This document shows, in pieces, positions 1-7,283 of a stretch of DNA of 32,619 bases; position 1 is the stretch's first letter, and each line of letters opens with the position of its first letter. The DNA is from CAZBAF01 sp964490245 (GTDB lineage Bacteria > Patescibacteriota > Saccharimonadia > Saccharimonadales > JACDBH01): NCBI GenBank assembly GCA_964490245.1, contig CAZBAF010000008.1:1-32619 (forward strand). Direction: 5' to 3'. The translations under genes and the position numbers were made by a program. The notes under the pieces are model-generated. The model ran no database searches. It saw nothing but the letters and a program-made list of their open reading frames with translations, and was not told the origin of the DNA.

Positions 1-57
1 TTGCAAGTAATAGTTGTCCCAATTTTGCCTGTGCCTTTCGCATTTTGTCTGGATGTG

Positions 58-963
58 TCAAGCTCCCTTTTTCCCGAACACCAACCGTAAACTCTTCCGC
101 GGTTTCATGAGGCTGGCGGCGTAAGCCGCCGGACTCATCTTGAGGCTCAGGTGGATGCGGCTGTTGTTGTAGTACGAGATGGCGTTGGCAACGCCAACGT
201 ACAGCTCGTCAATGTCCTGGTAATTGGCCAGTGGGTCGAGCTCGTCCTTAATGCTTTTAATGCAGCGTTCCATGTAGCCGTTTTGCCACGGGCTGCCCGG
301 TCTGCTAGCGCTGAGCGTAATACCAAGTCTGGCACAGGTGGCTTGGTGCCGTTCACTCAGGTACTCGCTGCCGCGGTCGCTGTGCAAGATGGACGGGCTG
401 GGGTTGCTCCTGAGTGCCTGGATAAGGGCGACGTGTGTCAGTTGGCTGCCGTGGTTGGTGCCAAGCTTCCAGCTCAGTACCTCACGGGTGGCGAGATCCA
501 TGACTAATGCCAGGTAGAATAGGCCGGAGCGGATACGCAGGTACGTAAAGTCCTGCACCCAGGCATTGGCTTCCTGGGTCATAGGGCTGTAGTCCATGCC
601 GTCCTGCGGACGGGCACTGTCTTTAAACTGTGCGTAGGTGTGTAAATGGTTGCCTGGCGCGGCAATCTCCGGCTTGCCACCATAACTGCGGTACTTCTTG
701 TGGGGTTTGACGGCGGTAATGCCGCTTAACCGGCGGATGCGTCTTGTTTTGTTCTCGTTCCAGCCCAGGTACAGGGCGAGACGCCGGACGCCATATAGCG
801 GATGCTGGGCGTGAGCGGCTTGCAGCTCCCGCATTGCTTGTTGGTCTTTGTGCTTCTGGACAGTCGGACGGTCGTACAGGCTGGTACGACTAATACCAAC
901 GGCTCTGGCGAGTTGCCGCTTACAGCCTGGTTCGACCTCACCCAGGGCGGCTAGCCTTTTGGG
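58..963 (-). CDS. IS3-family transposase orfB (DDE integrase), made by -1 frameshift
   Basis: This is the catalytic part of the transposase. After the slippery site the frame reads PPKRLAALGEVEPG and continues to TGA at 58-60. It holds an HTH_21-like region (YGVRRLALYLG...) and an rve integrase core with a DDE triad: Asp in WVQDFTYL, Asp in LHSDRGSEY and Glu in GYMERCIKSIKDEL. The spacing between the last two acidic residues is about 35 residues, as expected for IS3. The frame is open up to an ATG at 1080, but the part above 963 overlaps orfA out of frame and is unlikely to be translated alone. The expected product is an OrfAB fusion (58-1205). No internal stops or missing catalytic residues are visible. 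Confidence 0.85.
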   Translation of the reverse strand, partial: PKRLAALGEVEPGCKRQLARAVGISRTSLYDRPTVQKHKDQQAMRELQAAHAQHPLYGVRRLALYLGWNENKTRRIRRLSGITAVKPHKKYRSYGGKPEIAAPGNHLHTYAQFKDSARPQDGMDYSPMTQEANAWVQDFTYLRIRSGLFYLALVMDLATREVLSWKLGTNHGSQLTHVALIQALRSNPSPSILHSDRGSEYLSERHQATCARLGITLSASRPGSPWQNGYMERCIKSIKDELDPLANYQDIDELYVGVANAISYYNNSRIHLSLKMSPAAYAASLMKPRKSLRLVFGKKGA

Positions 964-1205
964 CGGTCGGCACGGGCGGAGAGCTTGCCAATGACCCGGT
1001 AGGCATTGTCCAGTTCGCGTTTGAGCTGGTTTATCTGGGCGATGTAGTTCTTCTCGCCGCCAACAATGTCCTGGCGGCACCAGGTCCGGATGCTGGCGGT
1101 GCTGACACCGTACAGCTTACTGGCCTCGGCTTGGGGCATGCCCGACTTAACGGCTGCCATTATCTCTTGCTTTAACTGTGGGTCTACGGGCTTGGCCATA
1201 TACAT
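951..1205 (-). CDS. IS3-family transposase orfA (HTH protein)
   Basis: An 84-residue protein starting at ATG 1205, with an AGGGAG ribosome binding site 3 nt upstream; a second in-frame ATG lies at 1199. It has the IS3 orfA layout: an N-terminal helix-turn-helix (about residues 8-45, with a GVSTASIRTW-type recognition helix) followed by a leucine-zipper-like stretch (INQLKRELDNAYRVIGKL). In this family OrfA binds the element ends and, when fused to OrfB by frameshifting, gives the active transposase. The stop is TAG at 951-953, just past a slippery CCCAAAA heptamer at 957-963. The reading frame extends upstream of 1205 without a stop, but that part has no domain and lies partly outside the element. 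Confidence 0.8.
   Translation of the reverse strand: MYMAKPVDPQLKQEIMAAVKSGMPQAEASKLYGVSTASIRTWCRQDIVGGEKNYIAQINQLKRELDNAYRVIGKLSARADRPKG
957..963 (-). promoter_or_regulatory. Programmed -1 frameshift slippery heptamer
   Basis: On the minus strand the orfA reading is CGC CCA AAA GGC TAG. The heptamer C CCA AAA fits the X XXY YYZ rule and lets both tRNAs re-pair one base back, moving the ribosome into the orfB frame three codons before the orfA stop. This is the standard IS3 arrangement. No computed downstream stimulatory structure was available. Confidence 0.65.
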
Positions 1206-1241
1206 ATTCTCCCTGTGGCAATATCTACCACATGTTACTTG

Positions 1242-1719
1242 GTATGCACCACTTTGGCTAGCTAGCGGGCTTGGGTGTGTGTTCAGTTTAGGGGGAGCCG
1301 GACATAGTGATGATTGCAATCTTACGAGCGCATCAGCAGAAGCAGAAAACACCACTACCAAGGATATGAGCTACAGTTATCTGACCGGTCTGCTGAACTT
1401 CAGCGCCAATTGTAACGCCGAAAGCACGACAGTGGTTGTGTACCAGTACGGTGTCAGTGCCGATGACCTGATTCTGCGCAAGTATAATCCGGATACCGGT
1501 GTGTACCTGACGATAGAAGGCGCCACCCTTACGACCCAGACAATTGACGGCCATCAGGTTGCGGTAGGTACGTACACCATTGTTGATAACGGTCCGCTTG
1601 ACCTTAACCCGGCCGTAGGGCAGATCACCGATCCGGTCGGCCTGGCTAATGCTGTCGGCGCGCCCAACACCGGGCTGCTAAGTGTCCGTGACTGGCTGTT
1701 TGTTCGCAGCGGCGAATAG
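1242..1719 (+). pseudogene. 3' remnant of a surface protein (choice-of-anchor U-like), cut by the IS3 element
   Basis: An open frame enters from inside the IS3 element and ends at TAG 1717-1719; no convincing start lies in the remnant. From about 1330 it reads as an extracellular beta-sandwich: YNPDTGVYLTIEGATLTT, then DNGPLDLNP and ITDPVGLA. This is the pattern of the choice-of-anchor U domain seen near the C terminus of bacterial surface proteins. Close to the end is GAPNTG, similar to xPxTG sorting motifs, but the following 14 residues are not a hydrophobic anchor, so the C terminus may also be damaged. Its 5' part is not to the left of the element within this window. It converges on the CBS-domain gene with 11 nt between them. 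Confidence 0.6.
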
Positions 1720-1730
1720 GAAAAACTCTT

Positions 1731-2930
1731 CTAGCGTCTGGTGGTGCGGGTCTCGCGGACAGAGCGCCCCAGGCGTCTGCGCTGTTTCTCGATCAAGGTT
1801 GTTGCCGACTGCAGACCGTCTAAAAAGTCCCAATCCTCGACGCTGGCAATCAGCGGCTCGCCGGCAACCGGTGTGACCATAATGGTAATTTTAAGGGCTT
1901 TGGCCTGGGCTTTGGTGTTTTTAAGCTCTTCAGTGGTGACGGTCATTTTCTCAACTGCTATGCGTTTGTTCAGCTTACTGCCGAATTTGGCAAGATACTC
2001 TTGAGCCGTGTTTCGATGGTGCGATGCCGCTACGGAATCGGGCAGGTTCATAATCAGCGGTACTGTTTCCTCGGCAGCTGGTATGGCGATAGCCTGCAGC
2101 AGGTCACGGATCGATAAAAACCCGGTCGGCCGATGCCGGCTGTCAACCAGCACGACACTATTGTGTTCGGACTCAATCAGATGGGTGACAATCTTTGATT
2201 TGCCAGTTCTGGCCGGCAGTGTGCTAACCATAGTAACGGCGTATGGACGTACTGGGTAATCAGTGCGGAATTTCTTTTCGCTGGCGCGCGAGTAAAAGCC
2301 AAAAACCGTGCCTTCGCCGGCAAATCTGCGCCGGACGGATGGTTTGATAAAGGCATGCATCAGGTCGCTGCGGGTGACAATACCAGCCAGCGCCCCTGAT
2401 TCTTCGGTCAGCACGATTCTTGATACGCCCTTTTCTTTCAGCAGACTGTATACCTCGCCAACCGACGAGGTGATAGGCGCGGTTATGGGTTTGTTCGGTT
2501 TGATGTTGTCGCTGACCGCCCGCAGCAGGGCGCGCGTACCGGCTACATGTTTAAGAACATCTTCGGCACGGATCACGCTGTCAGGCTCGCCGACATCATT
2601 AAAAACCGGCAGTGTATAGATTCGGGTGGCCAGCATGTGGCCAACCGCATCGGCAATAGAGGTCTGCCGCGTAATGGCGGGCGGTTTTAACAGGACAGAT
2701 TCTACCTGCGTTGAGTAGGGGAAGTTGCTGGCGTACAGCGTTTTATAGGGCGAGACCAGCCCCGTAAACTCGTCCGTTTCATCGAAAATAAATACTGCCG
2801 AGTGGCTGGAAGTAACGTTGGTTAGCACGCTGCCCAGTGTCTTGCCGGTGCGACTGGTGGTTATTGTATCTAAAGGAGCAACCAGGTCCGCAATATCCTG
2901 CTTATGGGTAAGTTCCGCTGTTTGGTCCAT
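1731..2930 (-). CDS. Four-CBS-domain protein with HPF/RaiA-like C-terminal domain
   Basis: A 399-residue cytosolic protein. Four CBS motifs are visible, forming two Bateman modules: about residues 12-65, 75-125, 145-195 and 230-280 (for example SRIVLTEESGALAGIVTRSDL and NSVVLVDSRHRPTGFLSIRDL). Such pairs usually bind adenine nucleotides and act as energy sensors. Residues about 288-388 have the pattern of ribosome hibernation factors (HPF/RaiA): YLAKFGSKLNKRIAVEKM, a strand-rich middle, then a final helix LQSATTLIEKQRRRL. I infer a nucleotide-responsive ribosome-associated protein. ATG 2930 is chosen because TATGGT lies 6 nt upstream, the leaderless layout seen elsewhere here. The frame also extends to a TTG at 3041, 7 nt after the upstream gene, which would add 37 residues. 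Confidence 0.75.
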   Translation of the reverse strand: MDQTAELTHKQDIADLVAPLDTITTSRTGKTLGSVLTNVTSSHSAVFIFDETDEFTGLVSPYKTLYASNFPYSTQVESVLLKPPAITRQTSIADAVGHMLATRIYTLPVFNDVGEPDSVIRAEDVLKHVAGTRALLRAVSDNIKPNKPITAPITSSVGEVYSLLKEKGVSRIVLTEESGALAGIVTRSDLMHAFIKPSVRRRFAGEGTVFGFYSRASEKKFRTDYPVRPYAVTMVSTLPARTGKSKIVTHLIESEHNSVVLVDSRHRPTGFLSIRDLLQAIAIPAAEETVPLIMNLPDSVAASHHRNTAQEYLAKFGSKLNKRIAVEKMTVTTEELKNTKAQAKALKITIMVTPVAGEPLIASVEDWDFLDGLQSATTLIEKQRRRLGRSVRETRTTRR

Positions 2931-3048
2931 ACCTCTACCATACGCAAGTACGCGCACGAAAGCTGTAAGCTTTTTCACTATTTTGCCAAGCAAGCCCGGC
3001 AGTACTGCCTGCGCATCAGACGCCGCATTAGAGTCATGCAATATTTAT

Positions 3049-3363
3049 CTAGCGCGAGTTCTTGGGCTGTCTGCCCAGCACCCACCGTACCGACGGGCTG
3101 ATCGGCTTGTCTTTGCGGTGGATGCAACCAACCCAGCAGCAGGGCCGCCGCTTGCCTTCCAGCAGTTCTTCGCAGGTTCTTTTGACACGGCGCTGTCGGG
3201 TTTCGATCTGCTTGGCATTTTCGACCCAGCAGATATATTCGTTGCGTGCCAGCGGCGTAATGTCTTCCCATAGGGCGCGCACCTGCTTATTAGCGGCCAA
3301 CGCTTTGCCCAGATCGGCCGGCATTTTATGCACCGTACCGTAAGAAAGTTCTTTTAGAGCCAT
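3049..3363 (-). CDS. YdeI/OmpD-associated family protein (small)
   Basis: A 104-residue protein starting at ATG 3363. The middle matches the C-terminal signature of the YdeI/OmpD-associated family: LAANKQVRALWEDITPLARNEY followed by ICWVENAKQIETRQRRVKRTCEELLEGKR. That motif is a helical segment ending in an Arg-rich helix. The family is known from bacteriocin protection and peptide resistance annotations, but its biochemistry is poorly defined. The tail carries CCWVGCIHRK, a Cys-rich patch that might bind metal (inference). It lies just upstream of the CBS-domain gene on the same strand and may be co-transcribed with it. Confidence 0.7.
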   Translation of the reverse strand: MALKELSYGTVHKMPADLGKALAANKQVRALWEDITPLARNEYICWVENAKQIETRQRRVKRTCEELLEGKRRPCCWVGCIHRKDKPISPSVRWVLGRQPKNSR

Positions 3364-3487
3364 GCATGTATTGTAGCAAATACCACGAGCCTGGGCGCAC
3401 GTAGTTCAAGCCCGACTGCTTGATTTTCAATTCGTGCGTTAAGCTGCCCGAGTATTTTTGAACGCTGTTAGAGACCGCTCGGCCTGA

Positions 3488-3883
3488 TTATTTAATGCGC
3501 TCCAGCACACCCTTGCGTTTAATAAGGTTTTTGTAATCCCATTGAATCGATTCTGACTTCTTAAGCCAGCGCTGCAAATCATCCTTATTGATCTCTGATA
3601 CATGGTTATAAAAGATAGACGCATCCTTGAACTTGCCGCTGGCACCAGGTTGCAGATCGGGCTCGTCAAAATCGGCACCACTCCAGAACATCAACCGTAC
3701 GCCTGCCTTCTGCAGGCTGTAGCCGACAGTCGGATTATCATCCAGAAACCACACTGGATGTCTGTGCCAGATTTTGCTTGTAGCATGTGGCAGCCCGGCC
3801 GATATGTGTCGAGCCAGCAGTTCGCAGATTTTTTTGCACTCTTCAGCCTGAGACTGGTTATAGGCAGTAATATCCGGGTCCAT
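3488..3883 (-). CDS. DUF1801 / YdhG-like protein
   Basis: A 131-residue protein starting at ATG 3883. The sequence follows the DUF1801 (YdhG, CyaY-like fold) pattern: an N-terminal helix (ECKKICELLARHISAGLPHA), a central KIWHRHPVWFLDDNPTVGYS strand region, LMFWSGADFDEP, then a C-terminal helical part ending DYKNLIKRKGVLERIK. Length agrees with the family (about 110-150 residues). Members are small cytosolic proteins of unknown function, sometimes likened to iron chaperones. It is in the same leftward direction as its neighbours but separated by gaps of 124 and 90 nt, so operon membership is uncertain. Confidence 0.7.
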   Translation of the reverse strand: MDPDITAYNQSQAEECKKICELLARHISAGLPHATSKIWHRHPVWFLDDNPTVGYSLQKAGVRLMFWSGADFDEPDLQPGASGKFKDASIFYNHVSEINKDDLQRWLKKSESIQWDYKNLIKRKGVLERIK

Positions 3884-3973
3884 TAAGAGAATTGTACTGG
3901 CCGTTGTGTCATGGCGTCAATCGGCTCCATACTGAAATCGCCAAGCACCAGGGAAGAAAAGAGGCGGAACAGG

Positions 3974-4510
3974 CTAGTCTGCTGTAGTCTGCTGTTCCAG
4001 GTACAAGGCGAAGGCTGCTATTAAGCGGGCGCTGCTGGATGTCTCAAGAACAGGCGTGCCATATTCGCGGAACTCCTGGGTGGTAAGGTCGAGTTTGTTT
4101 ATATCTTCAACGCGTGTTGCATGCAAGCGGGCAAGCTGGGTCCGCAGGCTGCTGGGGCTATTGCCCCCACGTACATCGCCTGTCAGCCCGCGCTGCACTA
4201 CGCGCAACAAATTGCGGGGGAGGGAAGGTCTGATATAGCCTATTGCATCAGCCCGCTCCCAGGTTATTTGTCGCAGTGAACGGTATGTGCCGTCGGCCAC
4301 CCAACCCTCAGCAAGCTCAGGCGAGGCAAAATAGGCTTCTGCATCCTCTATAAATTTTTCACGGCTTTTCGGGCCGGTCAAAGGATCAAGCATGAGGCGG
4401 TCCAAATGTACGACTGGCCGGTCAATCATACTGCCAATTGCTCGAGCGGCATATGACTTTCCGGCGCCCACAGGGCCAACGATAAGGATTTTTTCTATAG
4501 GTTTTGTCAT
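3974..4510 (-). CDS. P-loop nucleotide kinase-like ATPase (FlaR/adenylate kinase-like)
   Basis: A 178-residue protein starting at ATG 4510. It has a Walker A motif GPVGAGKS (residues 12-19), then VVHLDRLMLDP, where the Asp is expected near the nucleotide-monophosphate site, and WVADGTYR. That combination is typical of small P-loop proteins annotated as topology modulation/FlaR or shikimate/adenylate kinase-like. The Arg-rich stretch (RPSLPRNLLRVVQRGL) corresponds to the lid region. The substrate cannot be read from sequence. A short direct repeat of AGTCTGCTGT occurs twice at the 3' end (3975-3995), partly coding. It is divergent from the 4595 gene across an AT-rich 84-nt promoter region. Confidence 0.7.
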   Translation of the reverse strand: MTKPIEKILIVGPVGAGKSYAARAIGSMIDRPVVHLDRLMLDPLTGPKSREKFIEDAEAYFASPELAEGWVADGTYRSLRQITWERADAIGYIRPSLPRNLLRVVQRGLTGDVRGGNSPSSLRTQLARLHATRVEDINKLDLTTQEFREYGTPVLETSSSARLIAAFALYLEQQTTAD

Positions 4511-4529
4511 GACTTCATTTCAGTAAGAT

Positions 4530-4577
4530 TTGACGTACGGATAGAACGAGGTAATATAGGCTATTATACACTATAAT
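4530..4577 (+). promoter_or_regulatory. Divergent promoter region for the 4595 gene
   Basis: TTGACG (4530-4535) is followed after 16 nt by TAATAT (4552-4557). A second -10-like TATAAT sits at 4572-4577, which would give a leader of roughly 11 nt before ATG 4595. The opposite strand also carries TATAAT-like boxes that could serve the gene ending at 3974. No ribosome binding site precedes 4595. Confidence 0.5.
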
Positions 4578-4594
4578 CAAGTGATTTAAAAGTC

Positions 4595-5797
4595 ATGCCT
4601 TTTGTTCTATTGTCTCCAGAGCTACAGGAGCCATATCTCGAATCCCAGGTCGGGAACTTTTTGGCGGCGCCAAGAAACCCTGAGGCAGGACTGGTGGGGC
4701 TTAATGAGCTTCGCACCACAGAAGACATCGCTAAGCGAACGCATATGCTTTTGAGCGACGAAACGACTGGCATGGCGCTTATTGACAAGCAGTTGCCGCA
4801 TGCCGTACAGGATATTATGTGGCTACACGCCGAGACACGGCCGGTGAGTACACTTTGTGAGTATTTTCAGGCAGACGAGACAGGTGAGAGGTCTCAGGCG
4901 CTCTTTGCACAGCTGGCGGCCTGTGCCCAAGCTGCAGAAGACGAAGGCAACTATGTGACTGTATCCTGGAGCCACGATCCTCTAACGCATCACCGCGCTA
5001 GCATCCAGGGTGAAAAACGGCTGCACTTTCACCTGGCCGCCCGTCAGCAGGAACTCGAACAATTGCCCGGTATTACCACCCAAGTCGGCAACCTGCCCTT
5101 TACTGATCGGCGACGGCTGGCTGAAGAGTATTCATATATCACCAAAACCCTTCTCACTGACCTTATAGCGCACGAGGGTATGCCCTTTAAGCTCAAAGAT
5201 ATCCACCCCTGTGTCTTATCGCTTGAAATTGGTGAATGGAATACCTTAAAGAACCCGGAACTGATAGCAATGCTTGAAAGTTTTATAGGGTTCATGGAAA
5301 CGCAGTATACGACAGTTATTGATGCGATTGGCAAAGAAGGGGTTGATGGTATTGTCCATCCCGAACGGCGCAGCAACTATGAACAGCGCATTTCCTACGC
5401 CACCGGACTCGATATTGACAGCTGTGGCGCACAGATGTTGGCAAACTTTATTCGACAAGTCCGGCCCTGGTGTAATGATAAAACCATCCAAAGAGTTGAG
5501 CAGTTTGTTGATGCCGTACAAGACAATGGTCGGGATGGCAGCAAGAGAAAGCACCTTTACTCTGCCATTGTACCGTTGCAGGGCCTTGCCTTTGCCGCCG
5601 GCTTTTCGCGCTGGAAAGGCGTGCTTTACCTGCATGTCCGCATGTGCAAGTTTTCGGATCTGGGCGGAGCGGGATGTGCCATTATTGATGGAATGCCGGT
5701 TCGTGTTAAGAAAAGTAAAGAGGAAATGGATTCTGCGCAAGTACGGAGCCGCAAGAAGTTCATGCAGCTTGTGCTTGATACTGCTGCGGCTGGTTAA
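4595..5797 (+). CDS. Unrecognised 400-residue cytosolic protein
   Basis: I do not recognise this family. The protein has no signal peptide or membrane segment and looks like a folded, mostly helical cytosolic enzyme or binding protein. Visible points are an HFHL motif (GEKRLHFHLAARQQELEQL, about residues 140-160) that could bind metal or phosphate, a conserved-looking NLPFTDRRRLAEEYSYITK block, and a C-terminal segment with GFSRWKGVLYLHVRMCKF followed by a basic tail (RVKKSKEEMDSAQVRSRKK). The HFH pattern recalls HIT-type phosphorylases, but the rest does not let me claim that. ATG 4595 lacks a Shine-Dalgarno and lies just downstream of TATAAT. It is a single-gene unit ended by the hairpin at 5813-5850. 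Confidence 0.75.
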   Translation: MPFVLLSPELQEPYLESQVGNFLAAPRNPEAGLVGLNELRTTEDIAKRTHMLLSDETTGMALIDKQLPHAVQDIMWLHAETRPVSTLCEYFQADETGERSQALFAQLAACAQAAEDEGNYVTVSWSHDPLTHHRASIQGEKRLHFHLAARQQELEQLPGITTQVGNLPFTDRRRLAEEYSYITKTLLTDLIAHEGMPFKLKDIHPCVLSLEIGEWNTLKNPELIAMLESFIGFMETQYTTVIDAIGKEGVDGIVHPERRSNYEQRISYATGLDIDSCGAQMLANFIRQVRPWCNDKTIQRVEQFVDAVQDNGRDGSKRKHLYSAIVPLQGLAFAAGFSRWKGVLYLHVRMCKFSDLGGAGCAIIDGMPVRVKKSKEEMDSAQVRSRKKFMQLVLDTAAAG

Positions 5798-5812
5798 GAA
5801 ATAAAGTTGTTT

Positions 5813-5850
5813 GTCCGGTGACGGTCTCATAAAGATAACCGTCACCGGAC
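5813..5850. terminator. Bidirectional hairpin between convergent genes
   Basis: A perfect 13-bp stem, GTCCGGTGACGGT (5813-5825) against ACCGTCACCGGAC (5838-5850), with a 12-nt loop. It sits between the stop codons of the rightward 4595 gene and the leftward 5866 gene, so it can end both transcripts. Neither side has a clean U-tract. Confidence 0.7.
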
Positions 5851-5865
5851 GCACGTTGTAAGTCG

Positions 5866-6861
5866 CTAGGGCTCGTAACCGGGCGGCAGGTCAGGTGCGT
5901 CGCCGGGCTCAGCGACATCAAAGCCGTTGAGCTGCTGCAAGAGGCGGACCGTCTGGCGCTGGAGGGCCAGAGCTTCCTGGCGGTCATGCTCCTCGCGGGC
6001 TTCCCGCTCCCTTCGTGGTGCTTCCTGCTGCCACCTGTAGGCGGTTCGGGCTGCTTCGCCGATGTCCACAACCATTTCGATGTCCGGCATGTTTTGGGCG
6101 ATGGTCAAAGCCTCGTCGCGGTTGCCGGCCTGGTCAAGTTGGGCGATGTGCAGATCCCCGATATTGTACTGCCCCTGAAGCCACGAGTTCTTGCTCGTGA
6201 AGTTGATCACCCGTTCCAGTGGAAGCGAGTAGTGGTCTTCTCTCAAGAACGGGATGTAAGCCGGAGGCAGCTTGTACGAGTGGTACTGCTGGTTGGTGAT
6301 CATGATGTAGATCGACAGCCAGGGCACCATTGAGATGCCGGCGACTACCGCAGCCACCAGCCACAACAAGGGGATGAGTGACAACGGCGCAGGACGGTAG
6401 ACTAGCCACAACACCGTCAGCACAAGGGTGGCAGATCCCAGTACGGCCGGTGCAAGCAGGCCGTATATCCAGTGCTGCCTGGAGGCAAGCAAAGCTTCCT
6501 CCCCTTCGTTCAGTGTGTGGCGCAGGTTGTTGTCAAAGGCGCGTTTGGAGATATTGCTTAATCTCTGTGGGACTGCCTGACGTTGGTACTCGTTCTTTGG
6601 GCTACGCCTCTTTCTTGTCTTGGCCCCCGAAATGGCGGCAATGATGATGAAGATGCCGAACACCATTGCCGCTACCATGAAGGCAAGGGTAATGAACGGT
6701 GTCCAATCGATATCAATGTTGTAATTCTCGCCAATCCTACGGTTCGGCCAGCCAGGCCGGGCCGAGGGGTCGGGGGAAGTCTGGAAAAGAAACACCCTAG
6801 TCTCCTTACGGTAACGTGCGATCTCGACGGGTACTTCCCGGAGATAGCTATACTTATACAA
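5866..6861 (-). CDS. Membrane protein with bacterial PH (bPH2/DUF304-like) domain
   Basis: A 331-residue protein. One membrane segment at about 54-79 (TPFITLAFMVAAMVFGIFIIIAA, then a basic stop-transfer) is followed by a cytosolic stretch and a pair of segments near 130-185 (WIYGLLAPAVLGSATLVL and LIPLLWLVAAVVAGISMV). The pattern LPLERVINFTSKNSWLQGQ followed by YNIGDLHIAQLDQ is typical of the bacterial PH domain DUF304/bPH2. The C-terminal 70 residues are charged and probably coiled coil. The frame opens at a TTG (6861) with no clear ribosome site; the real start could be further in. It is divergent from the secretion operon and shares its 420-nt upstream region, so a functional link is possible but unproven. 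Confidence 0.65.
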   Translation of the reverse strand: MYKYSYLREVPVEIARYRKETRVFLFQTSPDPSARPGWPNRRIGENYNIDIDWTPFITLAFMVAAMVFGIFIIIAAISGAKTRKRRSPKNEYQRQAVPQRLSNISKRAFDNNLRHTLNEGEEALLASRQHWIYGLLAPAVLGSATLVLTVLWLVYRPAPLSLIPLLWLVAAVVAGISMVPWLSIYIMITNQQYHSYKLPPAYIPFLREDHYSLPLERVINFTSKNSWLQGQYNIGDLHIAQLDQAGNRDEALTIAQNMPDIEMVVDIGEAARTAYRWQQEAPRREREAREEHDRQEALALQRQTVRLLQQLNGFDVAEPGDAPDLPPGYEP

Positions 6862-7283
6862 TTAAGAGCAGGGTATGGCAATAGAATACATTCTATAACC
6901 AAAGAAGCATGTAACATATTCCACAACATCAAAAGCACACTTTCACAGGGGTAAGAGAGGGGTAAGTCAGGAGAAAACTGCATCATGTTGTAAACAGAAC
7001 AAATAGGTGCTATCGTATGGTAAAATAAACACAAAATAAATAGTAGGGACCGACGAAAGATTAAAAAGAAGCGCGCTCTTATTGTTCGGTTTCGGTACTG
7101 ATGTCACAGGTGTAACAAACGATATCAGCATGGAAACCGGACAAAAATCCGGTCTGCTAACTCGCCCCTCTAACAGAAGGAGCTTGTAGTTTCAGAGTAG
7201 CGCACCTTAACTCGTAAGCGTTTACACAACCCAAAGTCCAAACCCATACAGTCCAACAGTCCAACCCAAGCGGAAGGAAGATC
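6862..7283. promoter_or_regulatory. 422-nt divergent regulatory region upstream of the secretion operon
   Basis: No gene is visible. The region is more AT-rich than its surroundings and holds several candidate control elements: an inverted repeat ATAGAAT-AC-ATTCTAT (6881-6896) near the start of the leftward gene; two copies of GGGGTAAG (6948-6955 and 6959-6966) exactly 11 bp apart; a -10-like TAAAAT at 7021-7026 after TATGG; an imperfect 16-bp palindrome TGTCACAGGTGTAACA (7102-7117); and a perfect hairpin ACCGGA-CAAAAA-TCCGGT (7136-7153) without a following U-run. If 7021 is the promoter, the operon has a leader of about 250 nt, long for this window. Confidence 0.45.

Larger units (their letters stand above)
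4..1241 (-). mobile_element. IS3-family insertion sequence
   Basis: A complete-looking IS3-type element transcribed leftward, with orfA then orfB in the -1 frame. Imperfect inward-facing terminal repeats can be read at 5-29 and 1217-1240: both begin AAGTAA and both end TTGCC or TATTGCC, with an extra outer C on each side. The exact left tip may lie at or just beyond the window start, so no target-site duplication can be checked. The element abuts the remaining part of a surface-protein gene on the right. Both reading frames appear intact, so it could be active. The family call is firm; the exact ends are less so. Confidence 0.8.
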
